NCBI RefSeq assembly: GCF_004803475.1 | Contig: NZ_SRKY01000005.1 | Coordinates: 1-64,000, forward strand | Direction of reading: 5' to 3' | Length of the DNA stretch: 64,000 bases | Source: Aliishimia ponticola | Lineage (GTDB): Bacteria > Pseudomonadota > Alphaproteobacteria > Rhodobacterales > Rhodobacteraceae | Part shown: positions 26,093 to 35,899 of the stretch, in pieces | Numbering within the stretch: position 1 is the first letter of the stretch | How the letters are laid out: every line of letters starts with the position of its first letter | Made by a program: the position numbers and the translations under genes | The notes under the pieces: generated by a model | What the model was told of the DNA's origin: nothing | The model's input: only the letters and a program-made list of their open reading frames with translations | The model's database searches: none

Positions 26093-29000
26093 TACGCGAT
26101 GACGCAACGCAGGCGCAGGTGCGCGCCGCCGATCCCGGCACATCAACTTGGCTTTCGGCCAATGCCGGGTCCGGCAAAACACGGGTTCTGACCGACCGCG
26201 TGGCGCGGTTGCTTTTGGCAGGAACGGATCCGCAGCAAATCCTGTGCCTGACCTATACCAAGGCCGCCGCATCCGAGATGCAGAACCGTCTGTTCCAGCG
26301 GCTTGGCGATTGGGCGATGTGTGCGGATGAACCGTTGCGCGAAGCCCTTGCAGAGCTTGGACATGACGGGGCCTTGGATGATGACGGGCTTGCGATGGCG
26401 CGGACCTTGTTCGCGCGCGCGATCGAGACTCCCGGCGGGCTCAAAATCCAGACGATTCACTCTTTTTGCGCAGGGCTGCTGCGCCGCTTCCCGATGGAGG
26501 CCAAGGTCAATCCGCAGTTTCAAGAAATCGAAGACCGTGCTGCCGAATTGCTGCGCGAAGAGATCGTCGAGGACATGGCAACGCAGGACCAAGGCGGCGC
26601 GACACAGGCTCTAACCGTGGTATTCACCGGCGAAAGCCTCAACACCTTCACCAAGGAAGTGATCCGCCATCAAACGGCCTTTGAACACAAACCCAGCGCA
26701 GATGACCTGCTTCAGCTGTATGGCCTGCCCGCTGGTTTTGGTGATGCCGATATCGAACGCGCGCTATTCACCGGGGAGGAGCAAGACCTTCTGGATGCGA
26801 TGATTCCGCTTCTGATGGCATCCGGTGTAAACGACCAGAAAATGGCAAAAGCCTTGGCTGAGGTCGGTGAATTGACGATGGCTGCACTGCCAAAACTCGG
26901 CGCCGCGTTGTTGACCCAAGCCGGAACCGCACTCAAGAAAAGGCCAGCCAAGGCCGTGGCCACGGCACATCCCGCAGAATCCGAGGCGCTAAACGATTTC
27001 ATGCTGCGCGTGGAAGAGGCCGTCATGGCGCAGAAAACGCTGAACGCCGTGCGTCGCAGCAAGGTTCTGCATGATTTCGCGCATGAGTTTCTGGCCCGAT
27101 ATGCTCAGGCGAAGCAGGTGCGCGGCTGGCTGGACTTTGACGACTTGATCTTGCGGACCCGCGCGCTGCTGCGGGATGAAAAGGTTGCGGCGTGGGTACT
27201 GTATCGTCTGGATGGCGGGATCAGTCACATCCTTGTGGACGAGGCGCAGGACACCAGCCCGGCGCAATGGGATGTGATCCGGCTTTTGGCGCAGGAATTC
27301 ACCAGCGGCGAGGGCGCGCGGTCGGACACGCTGCGCACGATCTTCGTCGTCGGCGACAAGAAGCAGTCGATTTACTCGTTCCAGGGGGCCGACCCGAATG
27401 AGTTCGACAGGATGAATGCCGAATTCAAGGAAAAGCTGACGACGGTCGGTGCGCCATTCAGCGATGCGACGCTTGAATATTCCTTCCGGTCTTCCAGCGC
27501 CATTTTGCGGAGCGTCGATCTGACATTTGAGGGCAGCGCCGCCGCGGGATTCGTGCCGGATCAGATGCACCGCGCATTCCATCAGGATATGCCCGGCCGC
27601 GTCGATCTTTGGCCTGTGATCCCAGCGGCAACCAAGGAGACGGACGGCGATTGGACCGATCCCGTCGACCGTGTGTCGGACACACATCACAGTGTCGTCC
27701 TCGCCCAGACCATCGCCGATCAGATCGCGGCCATGCTGGATCAAAACAGTACCGCCCGGATACCTTTCCAGAAGCAAAGGGGCGGGCCGTTCTTCATGCG
27801 GCGGATCACACCGGGCGACATCATGATCCTCGTCCAGCGGCGGAGCGAGCTGTTCCACGAAATCATCCGCGCTTGCAAACAGCGGTCGCTCGATATCGCC
27901 GGGGCGGATCGTTTGCGTGTTGGGGCGGAACTAGCGGTGCGCGACTTGCTTGCTTTGCTATCGTTCCTCGCAACGCCGGAGGATGATCTATCGCTTGCCA
28001 CGGTCTTGCGGTCGCCGCTTTGCGGTTGGTCCGAAAGGGATTTGTTCCGATTGGCGCATGACAGGGATCGGAAATACCTGTGGGAGGCCCTGCGGGAAAA
28101 AGCTGACCACGTTCCCGAAACCCTCGCCATGCTGACGGATCTGCGCAACCAGATCGATTTCATGCGGCCCTATGAACTTCTCGAACGGATTTTGACCCGA
28201 CACCAAGGGCGCGCGCGATTGCTGTCTCGTCTTGGACAAGAAGCAGAGGATGGCATCGACGCGCTTTTGTCCCAGGCTCTTGCCTATGAACGGTCCGAAA
28301 TCCCCAGCATGACCGGTTTCCTTGCCTGGGCGCAGGCGGATGATCTGGAGATTAAACGTCAGATCGACAGCGGAAGCGACCAGATCCGTGTGATGACCGT
28401 CCATGGCGCGAAAGGGCTGGAAGCGCCCATCGTGATCCTGCCGGATTGCGGTCAACGCAAGATCACCATTCGCGACGAGGTTTTGGAGATCGGCGAAACA
28501 CCCGTCTGGAAAGAGCCCGGCGACGTCAAGCCCGAAGCGATCGAGGACGCCTTGGCGCAACGCAAAGACGCCGAGGAGCGGGAGCGAAAGCGCTTGCTTT
28601 ATGTCGCGATGACCCGTGCGGAAACCTGGCTGATCGTGGCCGCCGCCGGTGACCTGAATTCCGATGGCTCTGACTGGTACACAACGGTTTCCAACGGGCT
28701 GGACAAGGCTGGGACAATCGATGTTCCAAGCGCGCTGGGCGTAATCCGCCGCTATGAAACGGGGGATTGGACGGCCGCAGAAGCGCAGCAAGAGGCGCGG
28801 GTACAGCCCGAATTGGCCAATTTAGAGCCTGTATATTCCGAGAAGATCACCAGCACGCCAAAGCGGAAAGATCCCTTGACCCCCTCCGATCTGGGTGGCG
28901 CCAAGGCCCTGCCGTCGCCGGACGCCTTGGACGAGGACACCGCCAAGGCGCGGGGTGTTTACATCCACGCGATACTGGAGCTTTTGGCCGCGACTTCGCC

Positions 29001-29436
29001 AGACACATGGTCCGAATGCATTACGGCAATTCCCGCTCCGTCGGAACTGCCGCGGGAACTGCTTCCAGACGCACAGGCCGAAGCGCGCCGCGTCCTGGAG
29101 GCACCCGATTTGTCATGGATATTCGCACCGGCGGCGCTTGCCGAAATCCCGATCCACGCGCAGGTCGGGGAGCAAGACCTGATCGGGATCATCGACCGCC
29201 TAGTCATTACCGACGACGTGATCACCATCGTCGATTTCAAAAGCAATATGCGCGTCCCAAAGGGCGAAGAGGACTGCCCAGAGGGCATCTTGCGGCAAAT
29301 GGGTGCTTATGAGAGTGCGATTTCGCAAATCTATCCCGGTCGCACGATTGCTTGCGGGATTTTGTGGACAGCAACAGCAACATATACGCCTTTGTCACAA
29401 AAGCTTGTGAGGGAGGCTCTGGCGCGCGCAGCTTAG
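26089..29436 (+). CDS. addA: Double-strand break repair helicase AddA
   Basis: A 1115-residue UvrD-type helicase with C-terminal nuclease. Walker A is SANAGSGKTRVL (residues 23-34), IQTIHSFCAGLLRRFP is motif Ib, ILVDEAQDTSPAQWD is Walker B, VGDKKQSIYSFQGADP motif III, VMTVHGAKGLEAPIVILPD motif V and LLYVAMTRAE motif VI. The nuclease has VDFKSN near residue 1048. It starts within the addB stop (ATGA), so the subunits are made from one transcript. Confidence 0.96.
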   Translation: MIRDDATQAQVRAADPGTSTWLSANAGSGKTRVLTDRVARLLLAGTDPQQILCLTYTKAAASEMQNRLFQRLGDWAMCADEPLREALAELGHDGALDDDGLAMARTLFARAIETPGGLKIQTIHSFCAGLLRRFPMEAKVNPQFQEIEDRAAELLREEIVEDMATQDQGGATQALTVVFTGESLNTFTKEVIRHQTAFEHKPSADDLLQLYGLPAGFGDADIERALFTGEEQDLLDAMIPLLMASGVNDQKMAKALAEVGELTMAALPKLGAALLTQAGTALKKRPAKAVATAHPAESEALNDFMLRVEEAVMAQKTLNAVRRSKVLHDFAHEFLARYAQAKQVRGWLDFDDLILRTRALLRDEKVAAWVLYRLDGGISHILVDEAQDTSPAQWDVIRLLAQEFTSGEGARSDTLRTIFVVGDKKQSIYSFQGADPNEFDRMNAEFKEKLTTVGAPFSDATLEYSFRSSSAILRSVDLTFEGSAAAGFVPDQMHRAFHQDMPGRVDLWPVIPAATKETDGDWTDPVDRVSDTHHSVVLAQTIADQIAAMLDQNSTARIPFQKQRGGPFFMRRITPGDIMILVQRRSELFHEIIRACKQRSLDIAGADRLRVGAELAVRDLLALLSFLATPEDDLSLATVLRSPLCGWSERDLFRLAHDRDRKYLWEALREKADHVPETLAMLTDLRNQIDFMRPYELLERILTRHQGRARLLSRLGQEAEDGIDALLSQALAYERSEIPSMTGFLAWAQADDLEIKRQIDSGSDQIRVMTVHGAKGLEAPIVILPDCGQRKITIRDEVLEIGETPVWKEPGDVKPEAIEDALAQRKDAEERERKRLLYVAMTRAETWLIVAAAGDLNSDGSDWYTTVSNGLDKAGTIDVPSALGVIRRYETGDWTAAEAQQEARVQPELANLEPVYSEKITSTPKRKDPLTPSDLGGAKALPSPDALDEDTAKARGVYIHAILELLAATSPDTWSECITAIPAPSELPRELLPDAQAEARRVLEAPDLSWIFAPAALAEIPIHAQVGEQDLIGIIDRLVITDDVITIVDFKSNMRVPKGEEDCPEGILRQMGAYESAISQIYPGRTIACGILWTATATYTPLSQKLVREALARAA

Positions 29437-29437
29437 C

Positions 29438-29466
29438 TTGACGATGATGCAGCGCGTTCCTAGGTT
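29438..29466 (+). promoter_or_regulatory. Possible housekeeping promoter for trxA
   Basis: TTGACG, a 17-nt spacer and TAGGTT lie 34 nt before the trxA start. The -35 is good and the -10 is weak (3 of 6). Confidence 0.35.
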
Positions 29467-29499
29467 CGCATCCCAAAGCCAGATCATCAGGAGATACAC

Positions 29500-29820
29500 A
29501 TGGCCACGGTTCCCGTCACAGACGACACGTTCGAAACCGAAGTTCGCAATTCCGACATCCCCGTGGTGGTGGATTTCTGGGCGGAGTGGTGCGGCCCCTG
29601 CAAGCAGATCGGCCCGGCACTTGAAGAACTCTCCGCCGAGATGGAAGGCAAAGTGAAGATTGCCAAGGTGAATGTGGATGACAATCCGAATTCGCCAGCG
29701 CAAATGGGCGTGCGCGGTATTCCGGCGCTGTTCATCTTCAAAGACGGTCAGGTTGTTGCCAACATGGCCGGCGCGAAGCCGAAAGCGGCTTTGCAAAGCT
29801 GGATCGAAGAGTCGATCTGA
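29500..29820 (+). CDS. trxA: Thioredoxin
   Basis: A 106-residue cytosolic thioredoxin with the classical WCGPC active site (Cys31 and Cys34), the buried Asp of VVDFWAEW and the cis-proline loop GIPALF. It reduces disulphides in ribonucleotide reductase, methionine sulphoxide reductase (a periplasmic msrA is in this window) and PAPS reductase. It follows addA, as in many alphaproteobacteria, and ends at a strong hairpin. Confidence 0.96.
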   Translation: MATVPVTDDTFETEVRNSDIPVVVDFWAEWCGPCKQIGPALEELSAEMEGKVKIAKVNVDDNPNSPAQMGVRGIPALFIFKDGQVVANMAGAKPKAALQSWIEESI

Positions 29821-29840
29821 TCCAGCGCAACGATCACGTC

Positions 29841-29860
29841 GGGCGGGGGCTTCCCCGCCC
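29841..29860 (+). terminator. Hairpin terminator after trxA
   Basis: GGGCGGGG-GCTT-CCCCGCCC is a perfect 8-bp GC stem with a tetraloop, 20 nt past the trxA stop. The tail (AGCGCTTCTGCTTCC) is only moderately T-rich. Confidence 0.6.
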
Positions 29861-29889
29861 AGCGCTTCTGCTTCCTCAATTGGCCTGAC

Positions 29890-29919
29890 CTTGTACCTGA
29901 CCGATCCCACGTCCATATA
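29890..29919 (+). promoter_or_regulatory. Possible RpoH-type promoter for hslVU
   Basis: CTTGTA and CATATA are separated by 18 nt, ending 29 nt before the hslV start. CTTG followed by a C-TATA-like element is the alphaproteobacterial heat-shock pattern, and hslVU is a classic RpoH target. Confidence 0.4.
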
Positions 29920-29948
29920 GCGGCGACAGGAAACGAATGGAGACAGGT

Positions 29949-30506
29949 ATGGCTCAGGAGGAATTTCCCGGCTGGCACGGAACCACCATCATCGGCGTCA
30001 AAAAGGGCGGCAAGGTGGTCATCGCCGGGGACGGACAAGTCTCACTGGGACAAACGGTCATCAAGGGAACGGCCCGCAAAGTGCGCCGCCTTTCGCCCGG
30101 CGGGCATGAGGTCGTCTGCGGTTTTGCCGGTTCGACAGCGGATGCGTTCACTCTGCTGGAACGGCTTGAGGCGAAACTCGAAGCGACGCCTGCGCAGCTG
30201 ACCCGTGCCTGTGTCGAGCTCGCCAAAGACTGGCGCACCGACAAGTATCTGCAAAAACTCGAAGCGATGCTGATCGTGACGGATGGCAACGAATTGCTGG
30301 TGATCACCGGCGCCGGTGACGTTCTGGAACCTGAACATGATGTGACTGCGATTGGATCGGGCGGGAACTATGCGCTCGCCGCTGCGCGCGGCATGATGGA
30401 TAGCGACAAGGACGCAGAACAGATCGCCCGCGCCGCCATGGCGATTGCGGCTGATATCTGTGTCTACACGAATGGAAACCTGACGGTTGAGGAGATTTCC
30501 GCATGA
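29949..30506 (+). CDS. hslV: ATP-dependent protease subunit HslV
   Basis: A 185-residue threonine peptidase subunit. Processing before the first Thr of HGTTIIGV exposes the catalytic residue, and [22 protein letters not shown] and [13 protein letters not shown] are family signatures. I chose the ATG at 29949, which gives the common family length and has GGAGACAGG upstream. An ATG at 29937 is also in frame and has GGAAACG. It overlaps hslU by ATGA. A heat-shock-type promoter lies upstream. Confidence 0.95.
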   Translation: MAQEEFPGWHGTTIIGVKKGGKVVIAGDGQVSLGQTVIKGTARKVRRLSPGGHEVVCGFAGSTADAFTLLERLEAKLEATPAQLTRACVELAKDWRTDKYLQKLEAMLIVTDGNELLVITGAGDVLEPEHDVTAIGSGGNYALAAARGMMDSDKDAEQIARAAMAIAADICVYTNGNLTVEEISA

Positions 30507-31810
30507 CCGATCTGACCCCGCGCGAAATCGTTTCTGAACTCGACCGGTTCATCATTGGCCAGAAAGACGCCAAGCGCGCTGTCGCGGTGGCGCTTCGCAA
30601 TCGCTGGCGGCGTAAACAGCTAAGCGATGATTTGCGCGATGAAGTGTACCCGAAGAACATCCTGATGATCGGGCCCACCGGTGTTGGCAAGACAGAGATC
30701 AGCCGCCGGCTGGCCAAGCTTGCGCGCGCGCCTTTCATCAAGGTCGAAGCCACTAAATTCACGGAAGTCGGCTATGTCGGGCGGGATGTCGAACAGATCA
30801 TCCGCGACCTGGTGGATGCGTCCATTTCCATGACCCGTGACCACATGCGCGAAGACGTGAAGGCAAAGGCCTATAGCGCTGCGGAAGAGCGTGTGATCGA
30901 TGCGATTGCTGGGTCCGATGCGCGCGAGGGGACGCGCGAGATGTTCCGCAAGAAGCTGAAATCCGGCGAGCTTGATGACACGATGATCGACCTTGAAATC
31001 GCCGAGACCGCCAGCCCCTTCCCGATGATGGAAATTCCGGGTCAACCCGGATCTAACATGGGAATGATGAACATCGGCGACTTGTTCGGGAAGGCCTTTC
31101 AAGGTCGCACCGTGAAACGCCGGATAACCGTCGCGGACAGCTACGAAATCCTGATCAGCGAAGAAGCCGACAAGCTGCTGGATGATGAGCAAGTGACCCG
31201 TAGCGCCCTGGAAGCGGTTGAGCAGAACGGGATCGTCTTTCTGGACGAGATCGACAAGGTCGCGACACGTCAGGATGCGCGCGGCGGCGAGGTCAGCCGC
31301 GAAGGGGTGCAGCGCGATCTGCTGCCCCTGATCGAAGGCACCACGGTTTCGACAAAGCATGGGCCGGTAAAAACCGACCATATCCTGTTCATCGCGTCCG
31401 GTGCATTCCATATCGCCAAGCCATCTGACCTTCTGCCGGAACTGCAAGGCCGCTTGCCAATCCGCGTCGAGCTGCGTGCTTTGACCGAAGAAGATTTCGT
31501 GCGCATCCTCACTGAAACCGATAACTCGCTGACCAAGCAATACACCGCCCTGATGGGGACTGAGCAGGTCACCGTTTCCTTCTCGGACGACGGGATCGCG
31601 GCCTTGGCGCGGATTGCAGCGGATGTGAACCAGTCGATTGAGAATATCGGCGCAAGGCGGCTTTACACCGTGATGGAACGTGTGTTCGAGGACTTGTCCT
31701 TCGGCGCGCCGGATCGCGGCGGTGAGGTGATCGAAGTCAACGCCGCCTTTGTTGAAGAGCATCTGGGCGAACTGACAAAATCGAGCGATCTTAGTCGATA
31801 CGTTCTCTAG
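30503..31810 (+). CDS. hslU: ATP-dependent protease ATPase subunit HslU
   Basis: A 435-residue AAA+ unfoldase that feeds HslV. Walker A is [15 protein letters not shown], Walker B is [10 protein letters not shown], the pore loop GYVGRDVE is intact, and the I-domain lies between about 110 and 235. The C-terminus SRYVL is the tail that inserts into HslV. Translation is coupled to hslV. Confidence 0.97.
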   Translation: MTDLTPREIVSELDRFIIGQKDAKRAVAVALRNRWRRKQLSDDLRDEVYPKNILMIGPTGVGKTEISRRLAKLARAPFIKVEATKFTEVGYVGRDVEQIIRDLVDASISMTRDHMREDVKAKAYSAAEERVIDAIAGSDAREGTREMFRKKLKSGELDDTMIDLEIAETASPFPMMEIPGQPGSNMGMMNIGDLFGKAFQGRTVKRRITVADSYEILISEEADKLLDDEQVTRSALEAVEQNGIVFLDEIDKVATRQDARGGEVSREGVQRDLLPLIEGTTVSTKHGPVKTDHILFIASGAFHIAKPSDLLPELQGRLPIRVELRALTEEDFVRILTETDNSLTKQYTALMGTEQVTVSFSDDGIAALARIAADVNQSIENIGARRLYTVMERVFEDLSFGAPDRGGEVIEVNAAFVEEHLGELTKSSDLSRYVL

Positions 31811-31868
31811 TAGCGGGGGCGGTTTGCAAGTACGGTGCCGGAAAGTTACCCGTACTGGATTTCCCCCG

Positions 31869-32969
31869 ATGCTCCGTTTCTTGCTTGTTTTCGTCTTGTT
31901 GCTGAGCGCCTGCGCGGACAGGATCGAATCGCCTATTGTCCCCGAAGCGGCTGACATTGGTTCCAACCGGCGCATCTATGTGGCGACCAACCGCGAACAA
32001 ACGCCGGAAGGTTTCTATGGCATCGGGCGTTCCAACGAACTGAAACTGCTGCGACTGCTTGTGTCGATCCCGCCGGAACGCAAAATCGGTACGATTTCGG
32101 ACGGGCAAAAGAAGCCGGACCCCGTCAAGGATTTCACTCTCGCACGGCAGGCCCGTTTCGATAGCGAAGTCAGCTTCCGCGAGGCCTTGCGTGCGGACAT
32201 CGCCAAAGCGCCTGATCAGGAAGCCACCGTCTATGTCCACGGGTTCAACAACAGCTTTGCGGACCCTGCCTTCCGGCTTGCCCAGCTTTCCTACGATCTG
32301 GAAATCCCCAGCGCCCTGGTCACGTTTTCATGGCCAAGCAGGGGAAATCCGTTTGGGTATCAATACGATATCGACAGTGCGTTCTATTCGCGCGATGCGC
32401 TGGCGCGGCTTCTGAAAACCGTCAAAGCAGCCGGGTCAAAGCGGATCACCTTGATCGCCCACTCGATGGGAAGCGCCCTTACGATGGAAACGCTGCGCAC
32501 GATCGAAATTTCGGAACCCGGATGGGCGGCGCGCAATCTGGCGGGTGTGATCCTGATTTCGCCGGATGTGAACGTGGACTTGTTCCGCGAACAGACGCGG
32601 CAGTTCAAGGAATGGCCTCAGCCCTTCGTCGTGTTCTCCTCTCAGCGGGACAAGGCATTGCTTTTGTCCGGGAGAATTCGCGGCGATAATCGGCAGCTTG
32701 GCAAATTGACGGACTTGTCCGAAGTGGAGGATCTGCCCGTGACCTTCATCGACGTGTCCGATTTCGTGGATGGGACGGATCACTTCGTCGCCGGGTCATC
32801 GGCCAGCTTTATCAGCCTGATCGGCGGGGCGCGTGACGCTGGCATCGACTTCTTGTCCGGCACGGATGACGCATCGATCCCGCTATTCGGGTCAAGCCGT
32901 GTGATCGGCTCTGCCAGGCGCGTGGATTTCAACCCCGTCCAAGGCGCGATGCGTTTCGTCGGTAAGTGA
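31869..32969 (+). CDS. Lipoprotein alpha/beta hydrolase of the DUF900 family
   Basis: A 366-residue protein. The N-terminus MLRFLLVFVLLLSAC is a lipoprotein signal with the lipobox cysteine at residue 15. The hydrolase domain has YVHGFNNSF (oxyanion region) and the nucleophile elbow LIAHSMGSAL with Ser199. The catalytic acid and His are probably in ISPDVNVDLF and DGTDHFV. DUF900 members are serine esterases of unknown physiological substrate. It follows hslU by 58 nt and may be read through from it. An upstream in-frame start at 31824 lacks a ribosome site. Confidence 0.83.
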   Translation: MLRFLLVFVLLLSACADRIESPIVPEAADIGSNRRIYVATNREQTPEGFYGIGRSNELKLLRLLVSIPPERKIGTISDGQKKPDPVKDFTLARQARFDSEVSFREALRADIAKAPDQEATVYVHGFNNSFADPAFRLAQLSYDLEIPSALVTFSWPSRGNPFGYQYDIDSAFYSRDALARLLKTVKAAGSKRITLIAHSMGSALTMETLRTIEISEPGWAARNLAGVILISPDVNVDLFREQTRQFKEWPQPFVVFSSQRDKALLLSGRIRGDNRQLGKLTDLSEVEDLPVTFIDVSDFVDGTDHFVAGSSASFISLIGGARDAGIDFLSGTDDASIPLFGSSRVIGSARRVDFNPVQGAMRFVGK

Positions 32970-32984
32970 ACTTGATGCAGGCCG

Positions 32985-33566
32985 TTATCGCGGTTTGCGC
33001 AGATAGACGTAATAGGCACCACCGCCGCCATGGCTCAGATGCGCTTCGGTGATTTGCAGCACGGCTGAGGACAGCGGCGGCATCCGCAACCATTCGGGCA
33101 CCTGATGACGTAGCACTCCCAGGCGGACAGGGATCGGGCCGCCTTCGTCGCGATGCTTTCCCTTGCCGGTAATCACCAGCAGAAGCCGTCTGCCAGAGCT
33201 GTGTGACGAAAGAACGAACCGGGTCAGGGCGGAATGGGCGCGATCCAATGTCATGCCGTGCAAATCAATCCGCGCATCGGGTTTCAGCTTGCCGCGCTGC
33301 ATCCGCAGATAGGTTTTGCGATCCATCTTGACCGGTTGCGATCGCAAACCGTGGCTCACTGACGGGGCAAGATCGTCTTTCAGCGGCGCCCGCCCGCCCG
33401 AGATTTCCGGCAACCGTGTGAGATGCGACACCGGCTTACGCGGCTCTTGCGGTTTCGGCGTCGGATGGGCGGCAGGGTCAGGCATTTGACGCGCCCTTGG
33501 CTGCACGCTTTTGGCAACCGTGCGCCAAAGCTCCAGTTCGTCCTGCCGTGGTTTGCGCCCCTTCAT
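32985..33566 (-). CDS. Smr-domain protein
   Basis: A 193-residue protein with a basic, Pro-rich N-terminal half and a C-terminal Smr domain with ARIDLHGMTLDRAHSAL, LLLVITGKGKH and LSHGGGGAYYVYLRKPR. Stand-alone Smr proteins are RNA or branched-DNA nucleases and recent work ties some to ribosome rescue; which applies here cannot be decided. ATG overlaps the mltA stop by 4 nt. It converges on the DUF900 gene with a 15-nt gap. Confidence 0.85.
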   Translation of the reverse strand: MKGRKPRQDELELWRTVAKSVQPRARQMPDPAAHPTPKPQEPRKPVSHLTRLPEISGGRAPLKDDLAPSVSHGLRSQPVKMDRKTYLRMQRGKLKPDARIDLHGMTLDRAHSALTRFVLSSHSSGRRLLLVITGKGKHRDEGGPIPVRLGVLRHQVPEWLRMPPLSSAVLQITEAHLSHGGGGAYYVYLRKPR

Positions 33567-34621
33567 TGCGCCCCCTCGGGCAGCATCGCATAGGCGCGCT
33601 GGATCGGCATAAGAACGATCATCCGCCCAGGGTCTTTCAAGCGGCCGGCCTGACGACCCGCTTCATCGCCGGTGCCAAAGAAAATATCCGCGCGCTGCGC
33701 CCCCTTGATGGCAGAGCCGGTGTCCTGCGCGACCATCAATCGCCGCAGCGGTGTTTCCCCCTGCTTTTCGATCCAAACCGGCGCGCCCATTGGTGTGAAA
33801 GCAGGATCGACGGCGATTGTCCGCATAGCGGTGACGGACCGGTTCATCGCGCCCAGCGGGCCTTTTTCGGGTGGGACACGGGTCACTTCGCGGAAAAACA
33901 CGTAAGACGGGTTGTGGTACAAAAGCTCTTTGCCCGGAATTGGATTGCGACGGACCCAATTCTTGATGACTTCGGCGCTGACCTGATGGGCCGCATATAC
34001 CCCGCGACGGACCAGTTCCTTGCCGATGGACCTGTATGTATGACCATTCGCCCCGGCATATCCCACGCGAAGCACACCGCCTTCATCCAGCTTGATCCGG
34101 CCTGAGCCCTGGATTTGCAGAAAGAAAAGCTCCACCGGGTCTTCGACATAAGCAATTTCAAGGCCGCGCCCGTCGAGGACATTGTCTTCCAGAATTTCGC
34201 GCCGGGTCAGCCATGGTCGCTGCGCGGCTTCTTCCGGCATTCCGTAAACCGGATAGGCAAAGCGCGCCGAACGATAACGCGATCCGGCCAGTTCCGGTTC
34301 GAAATACCCGGTGAACAGGCCCGGCGCACCATCCTGAATAAGGACCGGACGGAACATAAGTTCAAAGAAGGCGCGGGCATCGGTTTGCCCCTTTGCATTG
34401 GCGCAGATGGCGCGCCAATCGGGGTCTTTCATGTCGCCGCAGGTTTCAAGGAAAACGGAAAAGGCTGCGGCGTGGTCGTCATCCGACCAGCCATCCAGTT
34501 CCGCGAAATCAAGAACCCTGACTGTAAGATCAGTCGCCATGGCCGGGGAAACACAAAGCCCCAGCCATACCAGCGCCAAACGGGCGACGGACTTTACGCA
34601 TCTGTGGAAACAAGCAGCCAA
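33563..34621 (-). CDS. mltA: Membrane-bound lytic murein transglycosylase A
   Basis: A 352-residue enzyme that cleaves the MurNAc-GlcNAc bond with anhydro-ring formation. After a signal peptide ending in SPAMA (about residue 29), the MltA domain (FTGYFEPELAGSR, FFLQIQGSGRIKL) and the C-terminal 3D domain (LMVAQDTGSAIKGAQRADIFFG) with its three conserved aspartates follow. No lipobox is visible. The start appears to be a TTG at 34621 inside the Tim44-like gene, because no ATG occurs before the cleavage site. Confidence 0.88.
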   Translation of the reverse strand: MAACFHRCVKSVARLALVWLGLCVSPAMATDLTVRVLDFAELDGWSDDDHAAAFSVFLETCGDMKDPDWRAICANAKGQTDARAFFELMFRPVLIQDGAPGLFTGYFEPELAGSRYRSARFAYPVYGMPEEAAQRPWLTRREILEDNVLDGRGLEIAYVEDPVELFFLQIQGSGRIKLDEGGVLRVGYAGANGHTYRSIGKELVRRGVYAAHQVSAEVIKNWVRRNPIPGKELLYHNPSYVFFREVTRVPPEKGPLGAMNRSVTAMRTIAVDPAFTPMGAPVWIEKQGETPLRRLMVAQDTGSAIKGAQRADIFFGTGDEAGRQAGRLKDPGRMIVLMPIQRAYAMLPEGAQ

Positions 34622-35256
34622 TTTGGATCGTCACTGCCCATTTTACGTGCGAAGGCCCAGCTATCTTTCTGGCGTTTCACCTCGGTCGTCGACCCTTCGA
34701 TGATGTCGCCCGCGCTGTCCCGAACGGCCGATGTCATCTCGGCCACGAAGCGGATCGAAATCTCTGCCTCGTTCGTGCTGTCGTCAAAGCTGGCATCCAG
34801 AAGACGTACTTCACGCACACCGATGAATTCCGCTTCGATCTTCAGACCCTTGGCTTGGCGATCTTCCACCACAGCGGCAAAGGCCTCGTAGATTTCAGGC
34901 GCGAGGAAGGGTTTGATTTCGGACAGTTCGCTGTTTTCGAACCCCATCACGATCATCTCGTATGCGCCCCGCGCACCGCCGATGAACTCACCCACAGAGA
35001 AACTAGGTTCCACTTCCTTCATCCGGCGCAAAGCATCCGCAGCAGAATTGCCTTCTTGCACATGATCTAGGATATCGCGGTCGGGCCCGCCTTCGATAAC
35101 TTCAAATTCGGGGCGCCGTACCGATCTTTCGACAGGTTGGGCACCGCGTTCACTGGGTTCAAAACCGTCACGCGTACCCAGCACATTGCGCAGGCGAAGG
35201 ATCAGGAAAACTGCGATTCCAGCCAATACAAGCAGCTGGAGGATTGGGGAATTCAT
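34594..35256 (-). CDS. Tim44-like (TimA) adaptor protein
   Basis: A 220-residue protein with a single N-terminal membrane anchor (PILQLLVLAGIAVFLILRL), an acidic linker and a Tim44-like domain from about 75 to 220 (FSVGEFIGGARGAYEMIVMGF). It is the bacterial relative of the mitochondrial import motor component Tim44. In alphaproteobacteria it is found with mltA and near secB, as here, suggesting an envelope or membrane-protein biogenesis role, which is inference. It overlaps mltA by 28 nt. Confidence 0.85.
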   Translation of the reverse strand: MNSPILQLLVLAGIAVFLILRLRNVLGTRDGFEPSERGAQPVERSVRRPEFEVIEGGPDRDILDHVQEGNSAADALRRMKEVEPSFSVGEFIGGARGAYEMIVMGFENSELSEIKPFLAPEIYEAFAAVVEDRQAKGLKIEAEFIGVREVRLLDASFDDSTNEAEISIRFVAEMTSAVRDSAGDIIEGSTTEVKRQKDSWAFARKMGSDDPNWLLVSTDA

Positions 35257-35361
35257 TGCGACCTCATTCTCGGACAGACATGGTAAGGCTGTTCTTGGGT
35301 TCTTATGTAGGTGCAGGAAAGGTCCGAGTCCACTGGCTGGCCGAAGTAAGGAGACCCTCAT

Positions 35362-35844
35362 ATGTGGTTATTGATCGCATTCCTCGCAGTTCCGCTGATC
35401 GAAATCGCCCTGTTTATTCAGGTTGGCGGTGCGATCGGGCTGTGGCCAACGCTGCTGATTGTCGTGATCACGGCCATTCTGGGCACCTATCTTGTGCGCC
35501 AGCAGGGCCTTATGGCGTTGGGCCAACTGCAATCGCGGCTGGGGCAGTTAAGCGATCCGACGGAACCTTTGGCGCATGGGGCGATGATCCTGTTTTCCGG
35601 GGCACTGTTGCTGACGCCGGGCTTTTTCACGGACGCGATGGGGTTTGCGCTGCTGGTCCCAGCGGTGCGGGAATATGTTTTCAAATCCGTGCGATCCCGT
35701 GTGAAGGTCCAAAGCTTTGGTCCGCACGGCCAATCCATGCGCCGGGATGAGACCATCATCGAAGGCCAGTTCGAAGAGGTTGACCCGGAACCGCGGCGTC
35801 ACCAAGGCCCGTCTGGATGGACAAAAGACGACGGAAGTCATTGA
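35362..35844 (+). CDS. fxsA: FxsA-family membrane protein
   Basis: A 160-residue protein with three to four membrane segments. It begins MWLLIAFLAVPLIEIALFIQVG and has the conserved GLWPTLLIVVITAILGTYLVRQQG. The C-terminal third is polar. Overproduction of E. coli FxsA eases F-plasmid exclusion of phage T7; the native role is unknown. Divergent from the Tim44-like gene, with AAGGAG before the ATG. Confidence 0.88.
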   Translation: MWLLIAFLAVPLIEIALFIQVGGAIGLWPTLLIVVITAILGTYLVRQQGLMALGQLQSRLGQLSDPTEPLAHGAMILFSGALLLTPGFFTDAMGFALLVPAVREYVFKSVRSRVKVQSFGPHGQSMRRDETIIEGQFEEVDPEPRRHQGPSGWTKDDGSH

Positions 35845-35899
35845 GAGTTTACCTTCGTCCTGCTAGTTGGGGCCGGAAATTTAAACTCCGGAGTTATCC

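Noticed and set aside
24791-26272. 493-codon minus-strand open frame opposite addB
   Set aside because: addB motifs, including the nuclease, cover this stretch on the plus strand; the antisense frame is Arg/Pro-rich with no recognisable domain.
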